Shown here piece by piece: positions 32,409 to 40,402 of a stretch of 58,556 bases of DNA; position 1 is the stretch's first letter; each line of letters begins with the position of its first letter. Under the pieces are notes generated by a model, which worked only from the letters and a program-made list of their open reading frames with translations, was not told where the DNA came from and made no database searches. The stretch is from SURF-33 sp964598885 (GTDB taxonomy: Bacteria > Desulfobacterota > Desulfobacteria > Desulfobacterales > Desulfosalsimonadaceae). Both the position numbers and the translations under genes were made by a program. The DNA lies in the NCBI GenBank assembly GCA_964598885.1, contig CAZRES010000006.1, positions 1 through 58,556 of the forward strand. Direction: 5' to 3'.

Positions 32409-34241
32409 TCACGACGCCGTGCGCTTGTCCATGATCTTGCGCTCCTGGGCCGTCAGCACGGCTTTTCGAATGCGGATCACTTTGGGGGTGACTTCCACCA
32501 GCTCGTCTTCCCGGATGAATTGAATGGCTTTTTCAAGGGTCATGGGCATCACCGGAGTCAGGATCACGGCCTCATCCTTTCCTGAAGCCCGCATATTGGT
32601 CAGTTTTTTGGTCTTGCAGGGATTGACGGTTAAATCATTTTCCCGGTTGTATTCGCCGATGATCATGCCTTCGTAGACCGGTTCTCCCGGACGGACAAAG
32701 AGCCTGCCCCGGGCTTCGAGGTTAAACAGGGCAAAGGCAACGGCCTGGCCCTGCCGGTCCGACACCAGACTGCCGGAAAACCGTTCCGGGAAATCCCCCC
32801 GATACGCTTCATATCCGGCATAGGAGGTGTTCATGATGCCGGTTCCCCGGGTATCGGTCAGAAATTCGTCCCGGTAACCGATCAGAGCCCGGGACGGCAC
32901 CGAAAACGTAATATGCACCCGTCCGTTGTCCAGATGGGTCATGTGGGTCATGATGGCTTTTTTCCGCAGCAGCTTTTCGGTGACAATCCCGCTGAATACC
33001 CCGTTGCAATCAATATAGAGCGTTTCGATGGGTTCCATTTTCACCCCATCGACCTGACGGTAAATCACCTGGGGCCGGCCGACGCAAAGCTCAAACCCTT
33101 CCCGCCGCATGGTTTCCACCAGAATCGCCATCTGAAATTCTCCCCGCCCCTTTACGATAAAGCTTTCCTTGTCTTCGGATTCCTCCACACGAATGGCCAC
33201 ATTCAGCAGGCTTTCCTTGACAAGGCGCTCCCGGATTTTACTGGCCTGCACCAGATGGCCGTCTCTTCCGGAAAAGGGCGATGTGTTTTTCATAAATTTC
33301 ATAAAAACGGTAGGCTCATCCACCACAAGCCGCGGCAGGGCGGCGGCCTGATCTTCATGGCAGATGGTATCTCCGATGTGGAGATCGGTGACGCCCGCCA
33401 GAACGATAATATCACCGGCATCCGCCCTCGGGGTTTCCACCAGGCCCAGGCCGGAATAGGTCTGAATCTTGGAAACCTGAAGAGGAACGGGAATCCCGTC
33501 TGCCGGGATGCAGACCAGATTTTCCCTGGATGAAACCGATCCGTTCACGATTTTGCCGATGGCCAGACGTCCAAGGTAATCGGAATAGCTTAAATCAGAA
33601 ACCAGCATTTGAAACGGCGCGCCGGGCGTCGATGCCGGCGGCGGGATTTCGCCTAAAATCATGTCAAAAAGCAGATGAAGATTAGAGCCCGCATCATCAG
33701 GGTTTTTCATGGCGATCCCCCGCTTTCCAATGCAATACAGCACGGGAAAATCGAGCTGTTTTTCATCGGCATCCAGGTCGATCAGCAGATCATAGACCGC
33801 ATCAAGCACTTCCGCCGGACGGGCGTCATCCCGGTCTATTTTGTTGATGACCACGATGATGGTAAGGCCGGAGCGAAGGGCCTTGTCCAACACGAAGCGG
33901 GTCTGGGGCAGCGGACCTTCCGAAGCATCCACCAATAAAATCGCGCCGTCGACCATGGACAACGCACGTTCAACCTCTCCTCCGAAATCCGCGTGGCCCG
34001 GGGTGTCAATGATGTTGATCTTCGTGTTTTTCCAGTACACCGCACAATTTTTCGCCGCAATGGTGATGCCCCGCTCACGCTCCAGATCCATGCGGTCCAT
34101 AAGACGCTCCTGAACCGCCTGTCCCTGGCGAAAGACGCCGCTCTGGGCGAACATGGCATCCACCAGCGTGGTCTTGCCGTGATCCACGTGGGCGATAATG
34201 GCGATATTGCGGACAAAATCGTTATTCACTTTTTCTCTCAT
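32409..34241 (-). CDS. typA: Ribosome-associated translational GTPase TypA/BipA
   Basis: 610 aa. GTPase domain with G1 AHVDHGKTTL (near 17-26), switch II DTPGHADFGGEVER, NKIDRDDA (G4); then domain II, EF-G domains III and V equivalents and the TypA-specific C-terminal domain (GTGIMNTSYAGYEAYRGDF onwards). Acts in ribosome assembly and stress adaptation. ATG 34241 has AGGAGA six bases upstream. Monocistronic, converging on the terminator at 32290. Confidence 0.95.
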   Translation of the reverse strand: MREKVNNDFVRNIAIIAHVDHGKTTLVDAMFAQSGVFRQGQAVQERLMDRMDLERERGITIAAKNCAVYWKNTKINIIDTPGHADFGGEVERALSMVDGAILLVDASEGPLPQTRFVLDKALRSGLTIIVVINKIDRDDARPAEVLDAVYDLLIDLDADEKQLDFPVLYCIGKRGIAMKNPDDAGSNLHLLFDMILGEIPPPASTPGAPFQMLVSDLSYSDYLGRLAIGKIVNGSVSSRENLVCIPADGIPVPLQVSKIQTYSGLGLVETPRADAGDIIVLAGVTDLHIGDTICHEDQAAALPRLVVDEPTVFMKFMKNTSPFSGRDGHLVQASKIRERLVKESLLNVAIRVEESEDKESFIVKGRGEFQMAILVETMRREGFELCVGRPQVIYRQVDGVKMEPIETLYIDCNGVFSGIVTEKLLRKKAIMTHMTHLDNGRVHITFSVPSRALIGYRDEFLTDTRGTGIMNTSYAGYEAYRGDFPERFSGSLVSDRQGQAVAFALFNLEARGRLFVRPGEPVYEGMIIGEYNRENDLTVNPCKTKKLTNMRASGKDEAVILTPVMPMTLEKAIQFIREDELVEVTPKVIRIRKAVLTAQERKIMDKRTAS

Positions 34242-34351
34242 TTAATCTCCTGTATGTAATGCCGGACAGATCCGACGTAAAATTTGCAGAAAGGACACCA
34301 TCTGCTCATAAAAAGCAAGACCAAATATTTGTAAACCGCCCCTGTTTGTGC

Positions 34352-34380
34352 TTGACAGGACGTTTCGTCCATGCGATTTT
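34352..34380 (+). promoter_or_regulatory. Candidate promoter ahead of the Tad locus
   Basis: In the 260-bp gap between typA (-) and the first pilin (+): perfect TTGACA (34352-34357) and, after 17 bases, GATTTT (34375-34380), a poor -10. The spacer contains GGACG-TTT-CGTCC (34358-34370). A TATAAA at 34407-34412 is an alternative -10 without a good -35. Tentative. Confidence 0.3.
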
Positions 34381-34501
34381 CAGATGTTTCTTAACGTAAA
34401 CAACACTATAAAGAATGGCAACAGGACAATCGCCCGTTTTTGCCACTCATGGAGCGGTGTGTTAGTGAAAAAACGACTTCCTCGCAGCATGCGAATCCTT
34501 A

Positions 34502-34735
34502 ATGGCGGTTAGCAATACCATGACCCGTCCAAAAACAAACCCTGTCTGTTTCTCCAAAAAAAAATCTTCCTTCGTGTTTCCTTGCCGGAACAGGGGGGCC
34601 ATTACGGTGGAATACGCTCTTTGCATGGTAGTCGCCGCCTCCTTGATGATAGGACTTCAGGTTGTTTTCCATACTATGGCGCAAGAAATCATCAATGGAT
34701 TTAAACATATAATTTTTTCATTTCCGAATATTTAA
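34502..34735 (+). CDS. Flp-type pilin-like prepilin
   Basis: 77 aa. A basic leader of about 30 residues ends in NRG, followed by AITVEYALCMVVAASLMIG: prepilin cleavage after Gly, Glu at +5 and Tyr at +6, then a hydrophobic stretch, the Flp/Tad pilin signature. The C-terminus is short (FHTMAQEIINGFKHIIFSFPN). There is no convincing Shine-Dalgarno at ATG 34502, so the start (or a nearby ATG at 34520) is uncertain. It opens the Tad locus; a second Flp-like pilin is encoded at 37282. Confidence 0.75.
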   Translation: MAVSNTMTRPKTNPVCFSKKKSSFVFPCRNRGAITVEYALCMVVAASLMIGLQVVFHTMAQEIINGFKHIIFSFPNI

Positions 34736-34805
34736 AATAAGTTAAAATTCATCTGCTCCCGCGATAAAACGATTGATCACCGCTCATTCAAGAAGGAGGG
34801 GGGAA

Positions 34806-36011
34806 ATGAGCTGCAAACGCATTGTTGTCTTGCTGGTGGGGCTTGTCTTTCTTCTTTCATCAGGAGCAGCCTCTTCTGAGGATTTCCAAAAGTTTAGCGG
34901 ACATTTCGGCGACGACTCACTGGTGCTGGCTGAAACCGCGGCAGCCCCCGTAACGGTGACACCTCCTGCAACGGTACCACCGCCCGTTACCGTTTCGCCT
35001 CCGGTAGCGGTTCCACCCCCGGTTACCGTTTCCCCACCTGCGACAGTTCCACCTCCTGCAACGGTTCCCCCTCCCGTTGCGGTTCCGCCTCCCGTAACCG
35101 TTCCGCCCCCCGTGACAGTCCCGCCTTCTTCGACGGCCGGCCCCGGGGTTTCCTTATCGCCCGGGATTCCGGGGGGCGCTCCTGAATTCAGCGGGCTCAC
35201 AGAAGAGGAACGGGCAGGACTTTTAGACGCCATACGACGCTTTGCCGAAGGAGACCATACCGCTTTAAGCGATATCGTAAAATACACCGAAAATATTCCT
35301 GGAGGAATGTATGTATTTGCACAAGCAAGCGGCGGAATTGGGCTCGGTCCCAGTGGCTTTGGCGTTAAATTGGATTTTCTATCGGCAGGCTTGAAGATTA
35401 AAAAAAATCATGACGGATCCGTGGAAATCGAACTCGCCGGGCAACTCGGCGTTGATCCCGGAGCTGAGGTTGCCGTGGGGGCTTCTGCCGGCGGGGGGTT
35501 GCGCGCCGGTGCTTATGTTAAAATCAAGGAAGATGGCCAAACAATTTATTTTGGCCAGAAGATCGGCGCCGGTGTGAGTGGAGAGGGGTCTGCGAAAACT
35601 CCCGGCTTTGGCGTATTTGGGAAATATGGGGTGGATGGATCCGCAATGGGCGGGTGGGAACTGGAGATGCCGGTCGAGGATTACACTAATCTGACCCCGT
35701 TTGATAGAGCATTAATGTCAAACCCGGCCTATGCTGCCTATCTGGCCAAAACCAATAAGGACATCGGTCTCTACATCACCGCAGAGGTGAAAGGTTCTCA
35801 TGGGGGAAGCGTCGGCGTCCACGCAGGCGGCGGAGCAGGAGCAAAAATAGCAGGAGAAGGTGGAATCGGGTGGGAAAGCGAAGGCTACAATGTCATTCCA
35901 GACGGATGGGACCGTATAAAGCTGCTCTGGTACTGGCAGAACACTCCCCATGGCCCGCATTCGATCATTATCGTTACAATCTATTATCGCCAACCGGAGG
36001 TAACGGCATGA
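34806..36011 (+). CDS. Uncharacterised exported protein with Pro-Val-Thr hexapeptide repeats
   Basis: 401 aa from ATG 34806, strong AAGGAGGGGGG Shine-Dalgarno. Signal peptide (RIVVLLVGLVFLLSSGAASS). Residues about 48-107 are ten hexapeptide units of the type P-[VA]-[TA]-V-[PST]-P, a stiff extended spacer. The remaining ~290 residues are Gly-rich and beta-like (GVSGEGSAKTPGFGVFGKYG; GGSVGVHAGGGAGAKIAGEG). I do not recognise the family. It lies between two pilin genes and overlaps the next gene by 4 bp. It may be a surface or tip component or a substrate of the Tad apparatus; that is inference from position. Confidence 0.75.
   Translation: MSCKRIVVLLVGLVFLLSSGAASSEDFQKFSGHFGDDSLVLAETAAAPVTVTPPATVPPPVTVSPPVAVPPPVTVSPPATVPPPATVPPPVAVPPPVTVPPPVTVPPSSTAGPGVSLSPGIPGGAPEFSGLTEEERAGLLDAIRRFAEGDHTALSDIVKYTENIPGGMYVFAQASGGIGLGPSGFGVKLDFLSAGLKIKKNHDGSVEIELAGQLGVDPGAEVAVGASAGGGLRAGAYVKIKEDGQTIYFGQKIGAGVSGEGSAKTPGFGVFGKYGVDGSAMGGWELEMPVEDYTNLTPFDRALMSNPAYAAYLAKTNKDIGLYITAEVKGSHGGSVGVHAGGGAGAKIAGEGGIGWESEGYNVIPDGWDRIKLLWYWQNTPHGPHSIIIVTIYYRQPEVTA
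34947..35126 (+). repeat. Ten 18-bp coding repeats (Pro-rich hexapeptides)
   Basis: Ten in-frame 18-base units encode PVTVTP, PATVPP, PVTVSP, PVAVPP, PVTVSP, PATVPP, PATVPP, PVAVPP, PVTVPP, PVTVPP. Codons vary between units, so the array is not a fresh duplication, though copy number could change by slippage. Confidence 0.9.
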
Positions 36012-37144
36012 ATCGCATAGCACTCCTGTTTTCGTCGGCAGTCTTGTTGTCCGGGATTTTTATCATGGCCACCTTTCCCCGAGAGCTGCATGCACAGGAT
36101 GACAAAATGGTCCTTGCCATGTTCCCAAGCCGCACAGCCTTGCAGGCCTATGATTTTGATCCCGCTCCCGTCTTGATTAAGGTTGGCGAGAGCATTCCAG
36201 AAAGCATCGCCTTTAACATTCCAATACCTGCAAAAGAATGGCGGCGCATGCCCATGGAAGAATTTTCTTCCGGCGCCAGGATCCTGGCCGGCTTTATCCA
36301 TCCCAAGGGCCCGGATCAGGGAATGATTCAAGTCGTGGCATACCGTCCTCCCTATGAAATGGCGCCCAACGATTGGCTGTTGTATACACTGCAACAGGAA
36401 GAGATGAAAATCATCACTTCAGCGGGAGAAGGACCGGAAGGGCCTGGACCTTTTTTTGAAGCACTGGCAGTCTCCGAACTGCCCGAGGGATCTTCCGGGG
36501 ACCCCCTGATGATGCGAGCGGCGGTTTTCCGCAACGGCGATACCTTCGTGCTGGTCCGATGCATGGCCTCATCGCCTTTTTATCTGGAGACGGCCTATTA
36601 TTTCGGTCTGACGATTCATCGTTTTGAATTTCAAAATCCCCAACTTCCGGTGCTCATCGGTGAATGGGAAAACCGCTGCCTCAACACGTATTGTTTCACC
36701 GGACCAGCGACAGATTTTCTTCCGGTCGCCTCCGATCGGGATGAAATCGCGGAACAATCGCTTCCTCTTGCGTTGAAAGGGGTTCGGACCGGGCTTCTCA
36801 ATATCAAGATTATCCACAGTCCTTTGGCGGAAAAGACGCCGGCGCAGATGCGCATCAATAATCTTTTATACAACATGGTGGAAAAAAGCGGCATGTCCTT
36901 TGACAAGGATCTGGTGGCCCTGAAGGGCGAACATGAAAATCTTGGCGGTACCGCCTATTACGCCCGCAACCGGGGTTTGGACGCGGACAAAACCGCCATT
37001 GAGTTCTTTGCGCTCTCATGGGAAGGCGATGATTCCGCGGTCCTCATTTACATGCTTACGGACGCCAGAAAGAAAAATCCCGTTGCCTGGATGGTGAACA
37101 AACGCACCTTTGAAATCATCAGTCAGAGTTTTTCTTATAAATGA
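36008..37144 (+). CDS. Uncharacterised exported protein in the Tad locus
   Basis: 378 aa from ATG 36008 (GGAGGT upstream, ATGA overlap with the previous stop). Signal peptide-like N-terminus (IALLFSSAVLLSGIFIMATF, likely cleavage near LHAQ). The mature part is a soluble mixed alpha/beta protein without Cys-rich or catalytic motifs I can name; only two Cys occur close together (ENRCLNTYCF). No family recognised. Coupled translation with the repeat protein suggests they act together. Confidence 0.72.
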   Translation: MNRIALLFSSAVLLSGIFIMATFPRELHAQDDKMVLAMFPSRTALQAYDFDPAPVLIKVGESIPESIAFNIPIPAKEWRRMPMEEFSSGARILAGFIHPKGPDQGMIQVVAYRPPYEMAPNDWLLYTLQQEEMKIITSAGEGPEGPGPFFEALAVSELPEGSSGDPLMMRAAVFRNGDTFVLVRCMASSPFYLETAYYFGLTIHRFEFQNPQLPVLIGEWENRCLNTYCFTGPATDFLPVASDRDEIAEQSLPLALKGVRTGLLNIKIIHSPLAEKTPAQMRINNLLYNMVEKSGMSFDKDLVALKGEHENLGGTAYYARNRGLDADKTAIEFFALSWEGDDSAVLIYMLTDARKKNPVAWMVNKRTFEIISQSFSYK

Positions 37145-37281
37145 GACGTGCAACCGGCCGTGACTATCAAAAAAAAATTGAATCCGGAATCGATCCCACC
37201 TGGTGCCTGTTACGGATGCTTCACAGCAATTGGGTTGATTCCATTACTCCAACGCAACAACTATTTTTAAAGGAGGACGCC

Positions 37282-37527
37282 ATGATCAGGAAAATGAATG
37301 ACCGGATACTGAGAACCTATGTTTTTTGTGCTTCGAAAAAGCAGGATTTAAAAGAGGCCACCCGCCGGCACCTAAAAAATGAACGCGGCGCGGGAACGGT
37401 CGAATATGCAATGGTTATCGCCGTTGTGGTGGTTATGATCATTCTCGCCACCGCGGTTATGGATACGCCGGTGCGAGATTTCTTCGAGGGTGTTATTAAA
37501 AAAGTCAGATCAACGGCGAAAGTCTGA
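37282..37527 (+). CDS. flp: Flp/Fap-type pilin
   Basis: 81 aa from ATG 37282, which has AAGGAGG upstream; in-frame sequence before it lacks a Shine-Dalgarno. Prepilin site NERG/AGTVEYAMVIAVVVVMIILATAV with Glu+5 and Tyr+6, as in Flp pilins. After the hydrophobic helix comes a short basic tail (FFEGVIKKVRSTAKV). Best candidate for the major pilin of this Tad system. A GC-rich hairpin follows at 37609. Confidence 0.85.
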   Translation: MIRKMNDRILRTYVFCASKKQDLKEATRRHLKNERGAGTVEYAMVIAVVVVMIILATAVMDTPVRDFFEGVIKKVRSTAKV

Positions 37528-37608
37528 TTAGAACCAACACATTAAAAACTTATTTAATTTTGGCCAGTCAGCAAAAATCGGGATGTTGATAGATTCTGTT
37601 TTGTCACG

Positions 37609-37628
37609 GGCGGGCCAAGTGGCCCGCC
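37609..37628. other. GC-rich hairpin downstream of the Flp pilin gene
   Basis: GGCGGGCC, AAGT loop, GGCCCGCC: perfect 8-bp stem with no U-tract. Located 82 bp after the pilin stop and about 65 bp before the TadE-like gene. It could stabilise the pilin mRNA 3' end or attenuate reading into the downstream genes. Confidence 0.5.
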
Positions 37629-37692
37629 TTGCACGACTGCCGGCACGGCTCTTCTGCAGTGCGCGTTGCGAACTTTATGCCCGGTTACTATT

Positions 37693-38124
37693 TTGAATTA
37701 CGATACGAAACAAGATTCCAAAAATAAAAAACCAGCGTGTAAAAAACGACGGTTTGTCGGCCAAGACGGTGCGGCAGCGGTGGAGTTTGCGTTTGCGCTG
37801 TTGGCTCTTTTACTGTTTTTTGCCGTATACATGCAGTATATCCAGATTTTTCTGGTGCACGAAAAACTCGTATTTACGGGATACACGGCATCACGGACCC
37901 ATGCCGTCAGAGGAGAAATTCCGGCTCGTCGAGCCGCTGAAGCCATTGATAACGAAGCCCGGCTTGTCTTTGCCTCAAAGGTCATCCGCCTGCGCAGAGA
38001 TCTCCCGATTCCGGAGAAATTCAGCAATATCTTCCTGGCTGGCGGAGGCAGGTTCAAGATCACGCATGAATCTCCGTTTTTTGATGAGCTTGATTTGAAA
38101 AACAAGCTGAGAGGAGATAATTAA
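37693..38124 (+). CDS. TadE-like pseudopilin
   Basis: About 143 aa. The N-terminus is basic (KNKKPACKKRRFVGQDG), then AAAVEFAFALLALLLFFAVYM: Gly/Ala cleavage, Glu+5 and Phe+6 as in TadE/TadF pseudopilins. The start is unsure: TTG 37693 and TTG 37666 are the only upstream candidates and neither has a good Shine-Dalgarno. The C-terminal part (about 100 residues) is soluble. Four bases separate it from the TadG-like gene. Confidence 0.8.
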   Translation: MNYDTKQDSKNKKPACKKRRFVGQDGAAAVEFAFALLALLLFFAVYMQYIQIFLVHEKLVFTGYTASRTHAVRGEIPARRAAEAIDNEARLVFASKVIRLRRDLPIPEKFSNIFLAGGGRFKITHESPFFDELDLKNKLRGDN

Positions 38125-38127
38125 ACC

Positions 38128-38976
38128 GTGTGGCGCAAAACCAGCCGGCTGCATAACCAGAACGGTTCTATTACGGTGCTCATCGCCCTGCTGCTGCCCA
38201 TCCTGCTGCTGATGCTCATGCTGGTGGTCAATATCAACCACCTTATTTTTCAAAAAATCCGACTCCAGAACGTTGTGGATGCCTGCGCGCTGTCGGCCGC
38301 CGCGGTTCAGGCTGCCGGCCTTAATGAAATCGCCGACCTGAATCGGGACATGATGGCCGAAAGCCGAAAAATTCTGCGGATACTCTCCAGCGGCATCTGG
38401 CATAGCTTCGGTCAGGCCCGGAAGGCTAAAAATTTCTTTTCCAATGACCGAACCGGGGTCATTGACGCGATTTACAGGTATCAAATGGAAGCCAATGGCT
38501 ATTATGCGAACCAGGCCGATCGGGTTGCCCATCAGGTCAAAAAAAAGAATCTGCCCCAAGCGTTTTTAAGCGCCCGACACAACACCAGCCGACTTGCCGG
38601 ATTCAAGCCCCTTAAAAAATATCCTTATTTTTTCCGGTTTTTTTCCGCGCCCGACACATCCAAGGCGCCGCCTTTTCCGACGCGCCGATGGCGGAATCCG
38701 GACAATCCCAAGTATGCGGGCTCCCATAACGGCGTATATTACATGCTTGGCAAACGAACGCTGCCTCTTTTTGCTTCGTTCATGGTTCCGTACCGGCTGG
38801 AAAAACGCTCGACCGCCATCGCAGATTACGACATCCTGCTGCCGGCCCATGATTTTCCGCTGGCCAACACGCTGTTTGGAGGTGTCCCGGCTTTACGGGC
38901 AAAAGCTACCGCCAAGCCGGCCGGCGGTTATATATCCAGCGGAGTTCCACGTTATCGGCCGCTGCTTGTCAATTAA
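38128..38976 (+). CDS. TadG-like protein (Flp pilus-assembly TadE/G N-terminal domain)
   Basis: 282 aa from GTG 38128 (GAGGAG eleven bases upstream). The N-terminus NQNGSITVLIALLLPILLLMLMLVVNINHL is the TadG-type anchor; it lacks the Glu+5 of pilins (SITVL). VDACALSAAAVQAAG right after the helix is typical of this family (the VDAAALAAA-type motif). The remaining 210 residues have no von Willebrand domain and are otherwise unassigned. Probably a minor envelope component of the Tad machine. Confidence 0.78.
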   Translation: MWRKTSRLHNQNGSITVLIALLLPILLLMLMLVVNINHLIFQKIRLQNVVDACALSAAAVQAAGLNEIADLNRDMMAESRKILRILSSGIWHSFGQARKAKNFFSNDRTGVIDAIYRYQMEANGYYANQADRVAHQVKKKNLPQAFLSARHNTSRLAGFKPLKKYPYFFRFFSAPDTSKAPPFPTRRWRNPDNPKYAGSHNGVYYMLGKRTLPLFASFMVPYRLEKRSTAIADYDILLPAHDFPLANTLFGGVPALRAKATAKPAGGYISSGVPRYRPLLVN

Positions 38977-39003
38977 AAAAACTGTTTACTAACGTCGAAG
39001 CAC

Positions 39004-39444
39004 ATGAAAAGACCGAACACCGCCATAACAGAAATGACAGCGGATCAAATCTCATGTGGGGAGAAAAATTCCAGAGTCCATAACCCCCTCGGCAGCCAAA
39101 AGGGGCAGGTCATCATCGAGCTGGCCCTGATGATGCCGTTTCTGGCCGTAATTCTTCTGGCGCTGGTGATCGTTTATGAGCTGAGCGCCAAGCAGGTGAA
39201 CACGATGGAAACATTGCGCCAGGAAATGCGGGAATCCATAAATGCCGCCGCTGCCGGCCCGTTTCGTCCCGACACCGAAAAAATGACCATCTGGGTGCAT
39301 ATTCCGGGGAAAATGAAAGAAATCTTCAATACACCCTTTATTACCCAGGATCTGAAAATTGACTATTATAAAGGGTCGTATCACGGCTATAAGCTGACCC
39401 GATATCATAACCGTGGCAGAAGAATCCGAGAAATCAACTATTAA
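39004..39444 (+). CDS. TadE-like pseudopilin (second)
   Basis: 146 aa. Prepilin-like segment GSQKG/QVIIELALMMPFLAVILLALV with Glu+5, leader about 33 residues, then ~85 soluble residues. Fits the TadE-family pseudopilins that cap or prime Flp pili. It lies 27 bp after the TadG-like gene and 17 bp before cpaB. Confidence 0.78.
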   Translation: MKRPNTAITEMTADQISCGEKNSRVHNPLGSQKGQVIIELALMMPFLAVILLALVIVYELSAKQVNTMETLRQEMRESINAAAAGPFRPDTEKMTIWVHIPGKMKEIFNTPFITQDLKIDYYKGSYHGYKLTRYHNRGRRIREINY

Positions 39445-39461
39445 AACCGGAGTATAAGCAC

Positions 39462-40322
39462 ATGTCGAACACAAAGGCGCTGATGATTTCGCTGCTGGTA
39501 TCTGTTTTTGCCGTAATCCTGCTGTTTTTCTATATTGAGGGCCGGGAAAAAAAATTGTTGGAAATGATCACGCCGATCCAGATCGTCGTGGCCGCCAAGG
39601 ATATCCCGGAAGGCGTGCGCATTGATGCCAATTCCGTTGAAATGGTCGAACTGCCGCAAAAATACGTTCAGCCCGGCGCCATCAGCGACGTGAAAAGGAT
39701 TGTCAATCGCAATATCAACGTACCCGTGCTCAGAGGAACCCAGTTGCTTGAATCCATGTTCATCGACACCCGGGCCGAAGGAATCGCCGGAAAGATCCCG
39801 GCCGGCAAAAGGGCTTTCAGTATTTTCGTTACCGACGTAACGGCCGTAGGAGAGCTGATTCAACCCGGAGATATGGTGGACCTGATGGTCACGGTTGAGG
39901 TCGGTTCTTTTCAGAACGGCCAGAGTGTAAGTGAAGAAATTATCACCCGTACCGTCCTGGAAAATATATTGGTGCTGGCGGTCAATCAGACCTCCAGCAA
40001 ACGACGGCTTTTCGGCCCCGCTAATACGGAGCAGGACGCTCCGGGAAGTGTTTTCACTCCCTCCGGCCCGGCGGCCGGCGACGACGAACCGTTGAAAACC
40101 CTTACCGTATCCCTGTCGCCAGAAGAGACCCAGATTCTCAATCTCGCTCAGGAAATCGGCACAGTATCAGCGGCGTTGCGCTCAAGCTGGGACGACGGCA
40201 AAAGGGAAAATCTCCCCCAGATCAGCGCCCGAGAGATTCTGGGCGTTAACAAGAATATCATTCCCCGGGCGCAGCCCGCCTGGGTGGAAATTCGCGGGGC
40301 CGAACCATTTGCCCGATATTAA
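39462..40322 (+). CDS. cpaB: Flp pilus assembly protein CpaB/RcpC
   Basis: 286 aa. N-terminal membrane anchor (ALMISLLVSVFAVILLFFYI), an SAF domain (PIQIVVAAKDIPEGVRIDANSV, residues 35-56, through about 100), then the RcpC/CpaB domain (KRAFSIFVTDVTAVGELIQPGDMVDLMVTV near 112-141) and LTVSLSPEETQILNLAQEIG near 210. Periplasmic partner of the secretin. GGAG eight bases upstream of the ATG. Confidence 0.92.
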   Translation: MSNTKALMISLLVSVFAVILLFFYIEGREKKLLEMITPIQIVVAAKDIPEGVRIDANSVEMVELPQKYVQPGAISDVKRIVNRNINVPVLRGTQLLESMFIDTRAEGIAGKIPAGKRAFSIFVTDVTAVGELIQPGDMVDLMVTVEVGSFQNGQSVSEEIITRTVLENILVLAVNQTSSKRRLFGPANTEQDAPGSVFTPSGPAAGDDEPLKTLTVSLSPEETQILNLAQEIGTVSAALRSSWDDGKRENLPQISAREILGVNKNIIPRAQPAWVEIRGAEPFARY

Positions 40323-40344
40323 CGAATCGAAAATTATAGTTTAT

Positions 40345-40359
40345 CGGCACGAAACTTGC
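40345..40359 (+). promoter_or_regulatory. Sigma-54 (RpoN) promoter upstream of cpaC
   Basis: CGGCACGAAACTTGC: GG at 40346-40347 and GC at 40358-40359 with exactly ten bases between, matching the -24/-12 consensus TGGCAC-N5-TTGC except for the first base. About 44 bases before the cpaC ATG, in the 80-bp cpaB-cpaC gap. Implies control of cpaC and downstream genes by an enhancer-binding regulator; none is encoded here, though a PilS-like kinase is at 22-23 kb. Confidence 0.65.
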
Positions 40360-40402
40360 GCATTCAGTCGCTAATCAGAATCAGCAGGAGTGAGGTGGCA
40401 AT

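Noticed and set aside
34947..35126. CRISPR-like array
   Set aside because: The 18-base periodicity is in-frame coding sequence for Pro-rich hexapeptides with no spacers.
37609..37628. Rho-independent terminator after the Flp pilin
   Set aside because: Strong stem but followed by TTGCACG, no U-tract; recorded only as a hairpin.
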